64,000 nucleotides of DNA, taken from positions 735,501-799,500 of the forward strand of contig JACJYE010000001.1 of NCBI GenBank assembly GCA_020636255.1, given 5' to 3'. The DNA is from Lewinellaceae bacterium (GTDB taxonomy: Bacteria > Bacteroidota > Bacteroidia > Chitinophagales > Saprospiraceae). The notes under the pieces are model-generated. The model did no database searches. It was not told the DNA's origin and was given only the letters and a program-made list of their open reading frames with translations. Made by a program: the position numbers and the translations under genes. This document shows, one piece after another, positions 43,967-53,055 of the stretch (within the stretch, counting starts at the first letter, position 1; each line of letters opens with the position of its first letter).

Positions 43967-44431
43967 ATGAAACTTTCATACCTCATCTTTTTCCTGTTTA
44001 TCCTGTCGGTTGCCCTGGCAGCCTGCAAGAACGAACCGGCCCGCCCGGAAACGCCTGAGGATGTGCTGAAACAATACCAGGCCCACATCGACGACAACGA
44101 TTTCGAGGCTGCCAGCAAGCTCAGTACGCCGGCCGGGCAAAAGTGGCTCAACGAACTGGCCAAGATCATCGCCAGCGAGCAGGCCGACTCGACGGTACTG
44201 AATACGCGCTTCCTCTCGCTCCACTGCGAAGGGGAAGGCGATACCCTGTTGTGCAATTGCGTGCTTCAGGATCAGTACGAGAAGTACCCGGCAGAATACC
44301 GCCTCATCCGTATTAAAGGCGCCTGGCTGGTCGATGCGCCGCAGGATGAGATCATCATCGAGAACGACGTCATCGAGGCGATCCCGGATAGCATGCTGGA
44401 GCAGATGATGGAAAAAGAGGTGCTGGAGTAA
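43967..44431 (+). CDS. Small lipoprotein, DUF4878-like
   Basis: 154 aa from the ATG at 43967, which starts a lipoprotein signal (MKLSYLIFFLFILSVALAAC, lipobox LAAC). The mature part is an alpha+beta NTF2-like fold in my reading: 'TPEDVLKQYQAHIDDNDFEA' (helix), then strands 'DTLLCNCVLQDQYEKYPAEY' and 'LIRIKGAWLVDAPQDE'. This fits DUF4878-type lipoproteins. Function unknown; anchored in an envelope membrane. Between dnaN (69 bp) and nadD (16 bp). Confidence 0.75.
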   Translation: MKLSYLIFFLFILSVALAACKNEPARPETPEDVLKQYQAHIDDNDFEAASKLSTPAGQKWLNELAKIIASEQADSTVLNTRFLSLHCEGEGDTLLCNCVLQDQYEKYPAEYRLIRIKGAWLVDAPQDEIIIENDVIEAIPDSMLEQMMEKEVLE

Positions 44432-44447
44432 TACCCGATCCGTATTT

Positions 44448-45035
44448 ATGACGCATCAAGCCGAAAAGATAGGCCTGTTCTTTGGCTCGTTTAACCCCGT
44501 GCATGTCGGGCACATGATCATTGCCAACTATATGGCCACGCGTACGCCCCTTAAGCAGGTATGGCTGGTCGTTTCTCCGCAAAACCCGCTGAAGCCGCGA
44601 AACAGCCTGGCCCGCGACCACGACCGCCTCCACCTGGTACGGCTGGCTATCGGCGACAACCTGCACCTGCGGGCGTCCGATATCGAATTCGGGCTGCCTA
44701 AGCCGTCCTATACGATCAATACCCTCATCTACCTGGCCGAAAAATACCCGGACAAGCGCTTCACCCTGATCATGGGCAGTGACAACCTGGCCACCCTCCA
44801 CAAGTGGAAAAACTACGACATACTGCTGCGCGATTACGAGATTTACGTCTACCAGCGCCCCGGGTATGAGCCGGGGGAATTCCTCGCCCACCCCAACGTA
44901 CACAGCTTCGACGCGCCCCTGATGCATCTCTCCGCCAGTTATATCCGCGATTGCATCCGGGATGGCCATTCGGTGCAATATCTGGTGCCGGATGTGGTTT
45001 TTCAATATCTGGAGAGCAGTGGTTTGTATCGGTGA
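44448..45035 (+). CDS. nadD: Nicotinate-nucleotide adenylyltransferase
   Basis: 195 aa. It joins nicotinate mononucleotide and ATP to deamido-NAD. Nucleotidyltransferase signature 'LFFGSFNPVHVGHMI' with HVGH at 19-22, 'FTLIMGSDNLATLHKW', and the closing 'LSASYIRDCIRDG' in place of ISST-x-IR. Cytoplasmic. Downstream of a lipoprotein and dnaN on the same strand. Confidence 0.95.
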   Translation: MTHQAEKIGLFFGSFNPVHVGHMIIANYMATRTPLKQVWLVVSPQNPLKPRNSLARDHDRLHLVRLAIGDNLHLRASDIEFGLPKPSYTINTLIYLAEKYPDKRFTLIMGSDNLATLHKWKNYDILLRDYEIYVYQRPGYEPGEFLAHPNVHSFDAPLMHLSASYIRDCIRDGHSVQYLVPDVVFQYLESSGLYR

Positions 45036-45090
45036 AGCTCTAAGCTACTGTCCTCTGTTTGTCCTTTAAACTCTTTCCGGCAAACAATAT

Positions 45091-45098
45091 TAACTTTG
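45091..45098 (+). promoter_or_regulatory. -7 box upstream of porZ
   Basis: TAACTTTG at 45091-45098, exact TAnnTTTG, 67 nt before the ATG at 45166. The nearest upstream TTG lies 29 nt away, longer than usual. Confidence 0.4.
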
Positions 45099-45165
45099 AG
45101 GGCTTAGTTATTGGAAAACGACAGGCGTTCGGGCCCGAATCGCCGCACCACTACAAAACAGCCTT

Positions 45166-47511
45166 ATGCAAAAAGTACTACTCTCTCTCCTGCCGGCCTT
45201 TTTAATCCAGCTTTGCCTTACTGCCCAAACCCCGCTGCCCATTGGCCAGTGGCGCAGCCATCTGCCGTACAGCGCCGGCAAATTCGTCACCCAAAGCAAG
45301 GATAAGGCCTATTACTCCACCGATTTCTCCCTGGTGAGCATCGACAAGGCCGATATGTCGGCCGAGTTGCTGGACAAAACGAAGGGGCTGAGTGGAGTGG
45401 GCATCGAGTTCATTCGCTACAATACCTTCAGCGATATCCTGATCGTGGTATATAAGGATGCGGTTATTGACCTGATCAAGCCCGACGGGGAGATCGTAAC
45501 GATGGCGCAGATCCGCAACTTCAGCAATTTCACCGGCGAGAAAAAGGTGAACGAGCTCTATGTTGCGAATGACTCCATCGTGTACCTGGCGGCCAATTAC
45601 GGCGTTTCCATGATCAATATCTTCGCCAACGAATTCGCGTTCACCACTTTTACGGGCATATCGGTGGGCTATGTCCACCTCTTTGCAGGCTACATTTACG
45701 CTTCTACGGCCGAGGGTATCTACCGGGCGCCCGCCGGGGGCGCCGTCAATCTGGCGGACTTCGGCAACTGGAAACTGCTGGGGCCGGAAGAGGGGTTCCC
45801 CTCCGATTACAGCCCGGGCCCTGTTACCGAATATCAGGGCGCGCTTTACGTAGGCGTCAACGATACCCTTTTCCGGTACGAAAACAATGCCCTTGATTTT
45901 GTGCACTATGAATTTGGCTCTACGCTGCAGTTCCTCACGGCCGAAGGGCGCGACCTGCTGGCCGGCTTCCGCCCGGGCCGCATCGTCTATTTCCGTCCCG
46001 ACGGGTTTATGGGCATCCTTCCCGGCGAATGCGTCCAAACGCCCAACTACGCCATCGAGGATGAGCAGGGCCGCATCTGGATCGGCAACGACCGCGCAGG
46101 AAGCGGGTTCCAGATGCTCACCCAGGATTTTCTCGGAGACTGCATTACCATTAATATCAACTCGCCGTATTCCGAAGCGGTATGGGATATGGCCATACAC
46201 GAGGGTAAGCTGTGGCTGGCCTCCGGCGGACTCGACCAGACCCTGAGCGCCCGCTTCATTCCAGATGGCTTCGCCTCTTTTATGGATGGCCAGTGGGCGG
46301 TATACAACCGGGATACGCGGGAAGAGCTGAAGGGCGAAGACCTCAACTCCAATGACGATGACATTCAGGTGTTTGTCGCAGCGGCCGTCAACCCCGCTAA
46401 CGGTAAAGCCTATATCGGCAGCTTCATCGAGGGGCTCGTGGAAGTGGATGGCGACAAGATCACGCAGTACAAGGAAACCAACTCGACCTTGCAGCGCGCC
46501 CAGGGCGACCCCCGCATCCGGGTCGGAGGGCTGGCATTCGATGCCGATAACAACCTCTGGGTGGCGAACAACTCCACCGAGCGGCCGCTTTCCGTGATGC
46601 TGCCTGATGGCTCCTGGAAGAGCTTCGTTATGCCCAACTGCAACCAGAACCAGGTTTTTGATATCGCCGTTGATGGCAGTGGTTACAAGTGGATGCGCCT
46701 GGGCAACAACAGCGCCGGCCTGCTGCTCTTCGATGAAGGCGACATCGACGACCCTAACGACGACCGCTGCCGCGTTTTCACTTCCAACAACAGCAATCTC
46801 CCTTCCAATAACGTCAACTGCCTGGTTGCCGACCTGGAAGGCGACATCTGGGTAGGCACCACCGAGGGGGTTACGATCTTCGAATGCGGCAACAGTGCTT
46901 TCGAAGATGCCTGCCAGGGGTCGCGGCGCATCGTGGAAGTTGATGGCTTCGGGGCTTATCTGCTCGAATCGGAAACGGTGCAAACCATCGCCGTGGATGG
47001 GGCCAACAGGAAATGGGTGGGTACAAAAAACGGCGTTTTCGTATTGTCACCCAATGGCGAGGAACAGATCGCCCGTTTTACTGAAGACAACTCTCCTTTA
47101 TTCGATAATGATGTGGTGGATATCGCCATCAATGCCGATAATGGCGAGGTTTTTATCGGCACGATCACAGGCCTGATCTCCTACCAGAGCGATGCTGTTT
47201 CCGGCGGCCGGGTACACAAGTCCAAGCTGACGGTATACCCCAACCCCGTGCGGGAGGATTACGACGGCCCCATTGCCATCAAAGGCCTGGCGCGCGACGC
47301 CAACGTCAAGATCACGGATGTGAACGGCAAGCTCGTATACGAAACCCAGGCGCTGGGCGGGCAGGCCATCTGGGACGGGCGTGACTACAACGGGCGGCGC
47401 GTCAATACAGGCGTTTATCTCGTGTTCAGCACCAGCAACCCCCGATACGCCGGATTTAGCGGCAAAGCGGATGCGGCGGTGACGAAAATACTGGTGGTGA
47501 AGGGCGAGTAG
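45166..47511 (+). CDS. porZ: Type IX secretion system protein PorZ
   Basis: 781 aa with a signal peptide (MQKVLLSLLPAFLIQLCLTA). PorZ is part of the T9SS attachment complex that delivers A-LPS to cargo at the cell surface; the known protein is near 780 aa with two beta-propellers and a C-terminal sorting-type domain. The match rests on 'PIGQWRSHLPYSAGKFVTQS' at the mature N-terminus, repeated two-component-regulator-propeller blades ('GRIWIGNDRAGSGFQML', 'NNLWVANNSTERPLSVML', 'GDIWVGTTEGVTIFEC'), and the CTD 'LTVYPNPVREDYDGPIAIKG' to the end. Single gene, convergent with bshA. Confidence 0.85.
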   Translation: MQKVLLSLLPAFLIQLCLTAQTPLPIGQWRSHLPYSAGKFVTQSKDKAYYSTDFSLVSIDKADMSAELLDKTKGLSGVGIEFIRYNTFSDILIVVYKDAVIDLIKPDGEIVTMAQIRNFSNFTGEKKVNELYVANDSIVYLAANYGVSMINIFANEFAFTTFTGISVGYVHLFAGYIYASTAEGIYRAPAGGAVNLADFGNWKLLGPEEGFPSDYSPGPVTEYQGALYVGVNDTLFRYENNALDFVHYEFGSTLQFLTAEGRDLLAGFRPGRIVYFRPDGFMGILPGECVQTPNYAIEDEQGRIWIGNDRAGSGFQMLTQDFLGDCITININSPYSEAVWDMAIHEGKLWLASGGLDQTLSARFIPDGFASFMDGQWAVYNRDTREELKGEDLNSNDDDIQVFVAAAVNPANGKAYIGSFIEGLVEVDGDKITQYKETNSTLQRAQGDPRIRVGGLAFDADNNLWVANNSTERPLSVMLPDGSWKSFVMPNCNQNQVFDIAVDGSGYKWMRLGNNSAGLLLFDEGDIDDPNDDRCRVFTSNNSNLPSNNVNCLVADLEGDIWVGTTEGVTIFECGNSAFEDACQGSRRIVEVDGFGAYLLESETVQTIAVDGANRKWVGTKNGVFVLSPNGEEQIARFTEDNSPLFDNDVVDIAINADNGEVFIGTITGLISYQSDAVSGGRVHKSKLTVYPNPVREDYDGPIAIKGLARDANVKITDVNGKLVYETQALGGQAIWDGRDYNGRRVNTGVYLVFSTSNPRYAGFSGKADAAVTKILVVKGE

Positions 47512-47557
47512 GGGACGGCCAGGTATCCCGGCCCTATACCTTGCCTGATATACCCAA

Positions 47558-48691
47558 TTAAAACACCGCCATTTTCAGGACTTCCTCATAATAAGCTTCG
47601 TAATCCGGCAGGATGTTGTCGATGTCGAAACGGCGGGCCTGTTCAAGGGCATTGACGCGGAAGGATTTCAACATGGCGTCGTTTTCGAGGATCTTAATGG
47701 CGTAAGAGGCCATTTCATCCACATTGCCTACATCGCTGAGGAAGCCGGTCTTGCCATGGATGTTGACTTCCGGAAGGCCGCCCACATTGGAAGAGATGAC
47801 GGGCACCTCGCAGGCCATGGCCTCCAGGGCAGCAAGGCCGAAGCTTTCGCTTCCGGAAGGCATGATAAACAGGTCGGATACGGCCAGCAGTTCTTCTACG
47901 GCATCCTGTTTTCCCAGGAATCGGGTTTCGTGGCAGAGGCCCATCTTCCGGCACAGGTCCTCGAGGTTGTGGCGTTCAGGGCCGTCGCCGATCAGCAGCA
48001 GCTTGCTGGGTACACGTTCGTATACTTTCTGAAAAATGCGCAGCACATCGTCCACGTGTTTTACCTTGCGGAAGTTGGACACGTGCACCAGAATGCGCTC
48101 GCCATTGGGGGCGATGGCCTTTTTGAAATGGTCTTTATTGACTTTGCGGAAGCGGTCGAAGTCGATGAAGTTGTAAATGACGCGGATGTCATTGGAAATA
48201 TTGAAGTAATCGTAAGTCTGCTGTTTGAGGCTTTCCGACACAGCGGTAACGCCATCCGATTTGTTGATGGAAAAAGCGACGACGGGAGCGAAAGCGGGGT
48301 TGTTGCCCACCAGGTTGATGTCGGTGCCGTGCAGGGTGGTCACCACGGGGATGTATTTGCCTTCCGACAGCAGGATTTTTTTGGCCATATAGGCCACAGC
48401 AGCGTGGGGAATGGCGTAGTGGACGTGCAGCAGGTCCAGCTTTTCGAACTTGACCACATCTACCAGCTTACTGGCCAGGGCGGTATCGTAGGGCGTATAC
48501 TCAAAGAGGGGGTAGTCCTCCATGTTCACCTCATGGTAAAAGACGTTCTCGTGGAAGGTCGTCAGCCGGGCCGGCCGTTTGTATGTAATGAAATGGACCT
48601 CGTGGCCCCTTTTGGCGAGGCCCAGGCCCAATTCGGTGGCGACGACGCCACTACCACCGTAGGTAGGGTAACAGACAATCCCAATCTTCAT
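47558..48691 (-). CDS. bshA: N-acetyl-alpha-D-glucosaminyl L-malate synthase
   Basis: 377 aa, GT4 (GT-B) glycosyltransferase. It joins GlcNAc from UDP-GlcNAc to L-malate, the first step of bacillithiol. The BshA signatures are clear: 'MKIGIVCYPTYGGSGVVATE' at the start, 'FHENVFYHEVNMEDYPLFEY', 'HVHYAIPHAAVAYMAKKI', 'TTLHGTDINLVGNN', and the C-terminal donor site 'MPSGSESFGLAALEAMACEV'. The other bsh genes are not in the window. No clear -7 box upstream. Confidence 0.93.
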   Translation of the reverse strand: MKIGIVCYPTYGGSGVVATELGLGLAKRGHEVHFITYKRPARLTTFHENVFYHEVNMEDYPLFEYTPYDTALASKLVDVVKFEKLDLLHVHYAIPHAAVAYMAKKILLSEGKYIPVVTTLHGTDINLVGNNPAFAPVVAFSINKSDGVTAVSESLKQQTYDYFNISNDIRVIYNFIDFDRFRKVNKDHFKKAIAPNGERILVHVSNFRKVKHVDDVLRIFQKVYERVPSKLLLIGDGPERHNLEDLCRKMGLCHETRFLGKQDAVEELLAVSDLFIMPSGSESFGLAALEAMACEVPVISSNVGGLPEVNIHGKTGFLSDVGNVDEMASYAIKILENDAMLKSFRVNALEQARRFDIDNILPDYEAYYEEVLKMAVF

Positions 48692-48834
48692 GGTTTTCTC
48701 GAAAGTAGATGAAGTAACCAGAGCGGGTAGCGCCCTGTAGCTGCTAAAAGAACTAATGATTGATACAGCTGGAAGGCCAAATTGTTTAAGCGGCGCTACT
48801 CAAATCGAAAGCACCAGGGGGGGAGGCCTGGAAT

Positions 48835-48880
48835 GCACAACGGCCATGCCGGGCTTTGCAACCCGGTATGGCCGTTGTGC
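48835..48880 (-). terminator. Long hairpin downstream of the large T9SS gene
   Basis: 19-nt arms at 48835-48853 and 48862-48880 pair with one G-U and an 8-nt loop. It sits 37 bp past the stop (48917) of the minus-strand T9SS gene. The exit strand lacks a T run, so it may act as a 3' stabiliser. Confidence 0.65.
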
Positions 48881-48916
48881 GTGCGTACGAAGCTCTTATG
48901 CTTCCGGATATGTTAT

Positions 48917-51763
48917 TTACTGTACTTTGATCAGCTTGGCCGTCCGCACTTCACCATCCGCTACGATGCGCACCCAGTAGATGCCGCTGCTGTGCTGGCT
49001 AAGGTCCAGTTCGTAGCTGCCGTTGCTCACTTTTTGCTCGACGCGTTCGAAGAGCAATTGCCCCATAGCGCTGAGCAGCTGGATGCGGGCGTTTACGGGT
49101 TTTGCGAATTCAACGGCCAGTGTAGTGGTGCCCAGCGTGGGGTTGGGCGCCAGCCTGGCCAGGCCGATCTTGGCAGGCTCGCTGGTGCTGCTGATCACAG
49201 ATACTTCCACCTCCATTTCGTCGCGGCAGCCGTAAAAGTCGGTTACGGTCACCTTGTACAGGCCGGGTTCCAGCCCGCCGATCGTGCTGCCGGTAGCGCC
49301 GTTGCTCCAGGAGAAGGTATACGGCCCTGTGCCGTCGGCTGCCGTTACGCTGATAGCGCCGTCCATGCCGTCGGGCGTGGTGGCCTTGGTGACTTCAGCT
49401 TCAAGCGCCAGGGAGGGCGGACAGCGGCGGACGTTGATGTTGTCGATGTCGAGCCAGTAGTCGCCTGCGCCCCAGCGGCCGCGGAATCGGGCCTTAATGT
49501 ACAGGCCTTCATAAGAAGCCAGAGGGATCTCTGCCCTGGTCATGGCCACCGTAGGCGTATGGGTGCTGTCGGTAACCGTGAAAACGGGGAAGAAGGTATC
49601 GCCGCAGTCGATAGACAGTAACACCTGGAGCGAGTCGCTGGCAGACAGGACGGTCGGGATGATGCCGTCGAAATAGTCAACGAAGCGGTAGTCGAACACC
49701 AGCGTGTCTTCAGCACCGATAGGGCCGATGACAGGGGTGGAGAACAGCATGTTCTGGTCGCCGGAATAGAGGTTGTCGTAAATGACGAAGCTGTTGTTGT
49801 TGTGCCCGTTGCCCACCGTTAGATCGGTGTCGGCAGTAAAGTTGGCGGGTACTGCGCCGGCCTCGAAATCTTCTCCGAAAGGAGAAGGCACGGCGGTAGT
49901 GTAGAAAATAGAAACGGTGTCGTTAGAGGCAAAGCTGTCACCCTGCAGGTTGGCCCAGGCCTGGATCAGGTAGCTGCCGGGGTTGGAGGAGTTGAACGTC
50001 TGAGTGAACATATAATCCGCCGTTTCACCAGGTTGCAGTACGAGGCTGCCCACGTTCTCGGTAACGGCAGGGCCGCCGTTGACAGAGTAGCCTACGTCAA
50101 AACCCGTCTGGGCCGCAGTGCCTACGTTGGCAATACGGAACACGACCTGGTCATCTGCACTGCCGCATTCCTCTGTAGACGTATTGTTGACGCTGGAGGC
50201 GGCCAGGTCGGCGGCCTGAACGGCTGAGATCAGGACGTTGTCGATACCCATCCCTTCGCGTACGACGGAGCCATCGGTAGAGAATACGAAACGGACGCGT
50301 ACGTCGGGGGCATTAGCCGTACCTTCCAGTATGTTTTGGGTGTACACCCAGCCGGTGAACCCGCCGGTGCCATCCCACCAGTTGTTGGGCAGGTCGTTGT
50401 ACCAGTTCAGGCCGGTGCCACCCAGGCCTACCTTTGACCAGCTATCGCCGTCGTCGGTAGATACTTCCACCCAGGCTTCATCGCAGCAGGATTCCGAATC
50501 GAAATTGAGGTGGAAGGCGATACGCGGGTCTTCCGCGAAGCTGCTGAAGTCGAGGCAGGGCGAGGCCAGGTAGGATATCTCATTATTGTTATAGGAGCCT
50601 TCCAGGTTAGTCACCCAGGCGTAATTACCACTTGCAGCGGAGTTGATCATATTGCCTGCCGGCATGCCATATTCCCAGGAGGGCAGCCCAAAGCCGGAAG
50701 CTTCCACGGTCCAGCCGCCGCTCCAGTCCTCAAAGCTGTCGAAATAGGGGAACTCTTCGATAAGCGGGATGCTGACGACAAGTATTGATGTAGTATCGTT
50801 GGTGAGCACGCTGTCGCCCTCCAGTTCCGTCCATACCTGCAGTGTGTATTCCCCGGGCGTAGAGAGGTTGACGGTGGCGTCGAATTCGGTTACTTCCATG
50901 CTGTCGGTACCTACAACGCCGGTGTAAAAGCCGTCGACGGGCTGGCTTACGCCTCCAGGCTGGCCATTGAGGCTGAAGTTGAAGGGGATGAGGGATTGAG
51001 GCAGGCCGCCGAAGTTGCTGATGATCAGCGAAATGGTCTCGGCAGCACCCAGCCCGCAACCCGTAATCGGGCTGAGGATATCCGTTACGCCGACGTCGTT
51101 GGCATACAGGGTTTCAAAGGAATAAGGCCCGACGGTGACACTGGTGTCGCCGTTGGAGCAGAAGGCTGTGATATAAAAATCATAAGGAGATTTTTCCATC
51201 AGGTTATACAGCCTGGTATTTGCCCCGCTGACGGTTTTCGTATTACCCATTCCAAGGTTAAAGCCCGAGATGCCATATTCGATGACGTATTCGCCTTCCG
51301 GGTCTGAAGGCACCCAGCTAATATCGGCTGTATAGGCGCGCACTTCATCGACCGATACTGCCCCGGCCGGTGGAGGCGGGCAGGACGGGCATGCGACGGT
51401 TCCGGTATAAACGACTCCCGTCATAGGGGTCGCCCCGCCCTGGCCATCCTGGAACACGGGCAGCCCATTGGCATCGTAAAGGGTATAGGAAACTTCATAG
51501 GGGAAACTACCGCCGATATAGGACATTTGTATCGCATCTCCATCCGCAACGGTGATGTAGGCTTCACCATAGTAACCGGCAATAAAATCGAGGGTATACG
51601 TGGTGGAGTTGCCACCGGTGTTGATCGTGAGTATCCCTCCGTTCCAGCCGTCGCCATAGTCATCTTCCATGACGAGCAGATATTCGCAGGAGAACTGGGC
51701 CGAGGCTGCTGGCCCAAGGAGAAGCATGAACAGAAAAGCCCATAGGGTAAAACTCCACTTCAT
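48917..51763 (-). CDS. Large multidomain T9SS surface protein
   Basis: 948 aa from the ATG at 51763, the start of the signal peptide (MKWSFTLWAFLFMLLLGPAA). Mature order: a beta domain with 'YLLVMEDDYGDGWNGG' (about 25-120), a fibronectin III-like part, CARDB-like repeats, two MAM/choice-of-anchor-J-type domains ('YFDSFEDWSGGWTVEASGFG'; 'YWLDIDNINVRRC'), a SprB-type repeat near 800-860 ('GAISVTAADGTGPYTFSWSN'), and a T9SS type A sorting domain ('LARLAPNPTLGTTTLAVEFA' onward). No enzymatic site is seen. It is probably a surface adhesin or matrix protein; SprB repeats are known from the gliding adhesin SprB, but gliding here is not shown. Confidence 0.85.
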   Translation of the reverse strand: MKWSFTLWAFLFMLLLGPAASAQFSCEYLLVMEDDYGDGWNGGILTINTGGNSTTYTLDFIAGYYGEAYITVADGDAIQMSYIGGSFPYEVSYTLYDANGLPVFQDGQGGATPMTGVVYTGTVACPSCPPPPAGAVSVDEVRAYTADISWVPSDPEGEYVIEYGISGFNLGMGNTKTVSGANTRLYNLMEKSPYDFYITAFCSNGDTSVTVGPYSFETLYANDVGVTDILSPITGCGLGAAETISLIISNFGGLPQSLIPFNFSLNGQPGGVSQPVDGFYTGVVGTDSMEVTEFDATVNLSTPGEYTLQVWTELEGDSVLTNDTTSILVVSIPLIEEFPYFDSFEDWSGGWTVEASGFGLPSWEYGMPAGNMINSAASGNYAWVTNLEGSYNNNEISYLASPCLDFSSFAEDPRIAFHLNFDSESCCDEAWVEVSTDDGDSWSKVGLGGTGLNWYNDLPNNWWDGTGGFTGWVYTQNILEGTANAPDVRVRFVFSTDGSVVREGMGIDNVLISAVQAADLAASSVNNTSTEECGSADDQVVFRIANVGTAAQTGFDVGYSVNGGPAVTENVGSLVLQPGETADYMFTQTFNSSNPGSYLIQAWANLQGDSFASNDTVSIFYTTAVPSPFGEDFEAGAVPANFTADTDLTVGNGHNNNSFVIYDNLYSGDQNMLFSTPVIGPIGAEDTLVFDYRFVDYFDGIIPTVLSASDSLQVLLSIDCGDTFFPVFTVTDSTHTPTVAMTRAEIPLASYEGLYIKARFRGRWGAGDYWLDIDNINVRRCPPSLALEAEVTKATTPDGMDGAISVTAADGTGPYTFSWSNGATGSTIGGLEPGLYKVTVTDFYGCRDEMEVEVSVISSTSEPAKIGLARLAPNPTLGTTTLAVEFAKPVNARIQLLSAMGQLLFERVEQKVSNGSYELDLSQHSSGIYWVRIVADGEVRTAKLIKVQ

Positions 51764-52081
51764 AAATGATGTTTTTAAGGTCTTTTGTATTTCGTTTGAG
51801 CCATGCTGAAGCTGATAGTTGCCAATCGGTGTCTGGCGGGCTGCCATTTTCAGAGCAGCCTGTTTTCCGGCAGTGGAGCCAATCAGCCGTTCAGGGCGGC
51901 TTAAAATTAAGCAAAAAATCGATAAAGCTATTTCCAGGGGGCAGCAATGGGGGGGGATTGGTCACTAAAGTTACAAATCACTTAAACCTTTTATACGGCC
52001 TTGCGTTAAAGGTAATGAATTCGCAGGCTGTTGTGGCAACGGTATTTTGTACCTGAAGCCCCTGTTTCAAACCCTAGGAAA
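51764..52081. other. Divergent gene-free region
   Basis: 318 bp between the large T9SS gene and the MerR-type regulator. It contains a G run (GGGGGGG near 51950), an AT-rich stretch (51960-52000), and TATTTTG near 52042, one base short of a -7 box. No RNA gene or clear operator was found. Confidence 0.45.
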
Positions 52082-52975
52082 GTGGCTGTTTACTCCATTA
52101 AAGATCTGGAAAAGCTTTCGGGAATAAAAGCACATACCCTGAGGGTATGGGAACAGCGCTATGGTATTATCGAGCCCAACCGCACTAAAACAAACATCCG
52201 TTATTACCGCGACGACGACCTCAAGTTCATCCTCAATATAGCCTTGCTCAATAAGAACGGCATCAAGATATCGAAGATCGCCATGATGAGTAAGGACGAG
52301 ATCGCCGAGAAAGTGGCGGCTATCTCCGAGATCAACTTCGAATACGGCACCCAGCTCGACGCCCTGACGATCTCCATGATCGAGATGGACGAATACAAGT
52401 TCGACCGCATCGTCAGCACCAATATTCAGCAACTGGGCTTCGAACGCACCATGCTGGAGATCATATACCCCTTTCTCGACAAACTCAGCATCCTCTGGCT
52501 GACAGGGTCCATCAACCCCGTTCAGGAGAATTTTATGAGTTATCTGATCCGGCAGAAGATCATAGTAGCTATCGACAAAGAACCCCTGGCCAGCGGCAAA
52601 GGGGTGCCCAAATTCCTCATCTACCTGCCGGAAGGGGAAAAGCAGGAGCTCAGCATGTTGTTTATGCACTACCTGCTGAAGTCGCGCCAAAACCACGTTA
52701 TTTACATCGGGCAGGACATTACGCTGGCCGACCTTAGGGACGCCTGCAATATCCACCACCCGGACTTCATCTTTACGATGATCACGGAGACCTTCACCCG
52801 GGAACCCGTGCAGAAATACGTCGACCGCCTCGCATCAAATTTTAAAGATTGTCATATACTGCTTTCCGGTTATCAGGTAATAGCACAGGAAGTGCACCCC
52901 CCGCAGAATATCTCCGTACTGCATAGCCTCGACCAGGCGCTGGCCTTTCTGGCCGGCCTGCGGCAGCGCAATTAA
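52082..52975 (+). CDS. MerR-family regulator with B12-binding-like domain
   Basis: 297 aa from the GTG at 52082 (frame also open to a TTG at 52031, but the conserved family start is '(M)AVYSIKDLEKLSGIKAHTL'). N-terminal MerR winged helix with 'HTLRVWEQRYGIIEPNRTKT' and 'IRYYRDDDLKFILNIALL'. The C-terminal half has the layout of the cobalamin-binding domain of CarH/LitR light regulators. The B12 His of ExxHxLG is missing: residues 184-191 read EGEKQELS, so His is Gln188 and Gly is Ser191. It therefore probably does not bind B12 in the usual way. Target genes unknown. First of a run of plus-strand genes. Confidence 0.85.
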   Translation: MAVYSIKDLEKLSGIKAHTLRVWEQRYGIIEPNRTKTNIRYYRDDDLKFILNIALLNKNGIKISKIAMMSKDEIAEKVAAISEINFEYGTQLDALTISMIEMDEYKFDRIVSTNIQQLGFERTMLEIIYPFLDKLSILWLTGSINPVQENFMSYLIRQKIIVAIDKEPLASGKGVPKFLIYLPEGEKQELSMLFMHYLLKSRQNHVIYIGQDITLADLRDACNIHHPDFIFTMITETFTREPVQKYVDRLASNFKDCHILLSGYQVIAQEVHPPQNISVLHSLDQALAFLAGLRQRN

Positions 52976-53055
52976 GGAGCAGGCATTCCCCCGAAAGGTA
53001 TCATTATTACTTCTATCTTTGAACGCAAAAAGAAGCGAATGTCCGCTTTCCAAAA

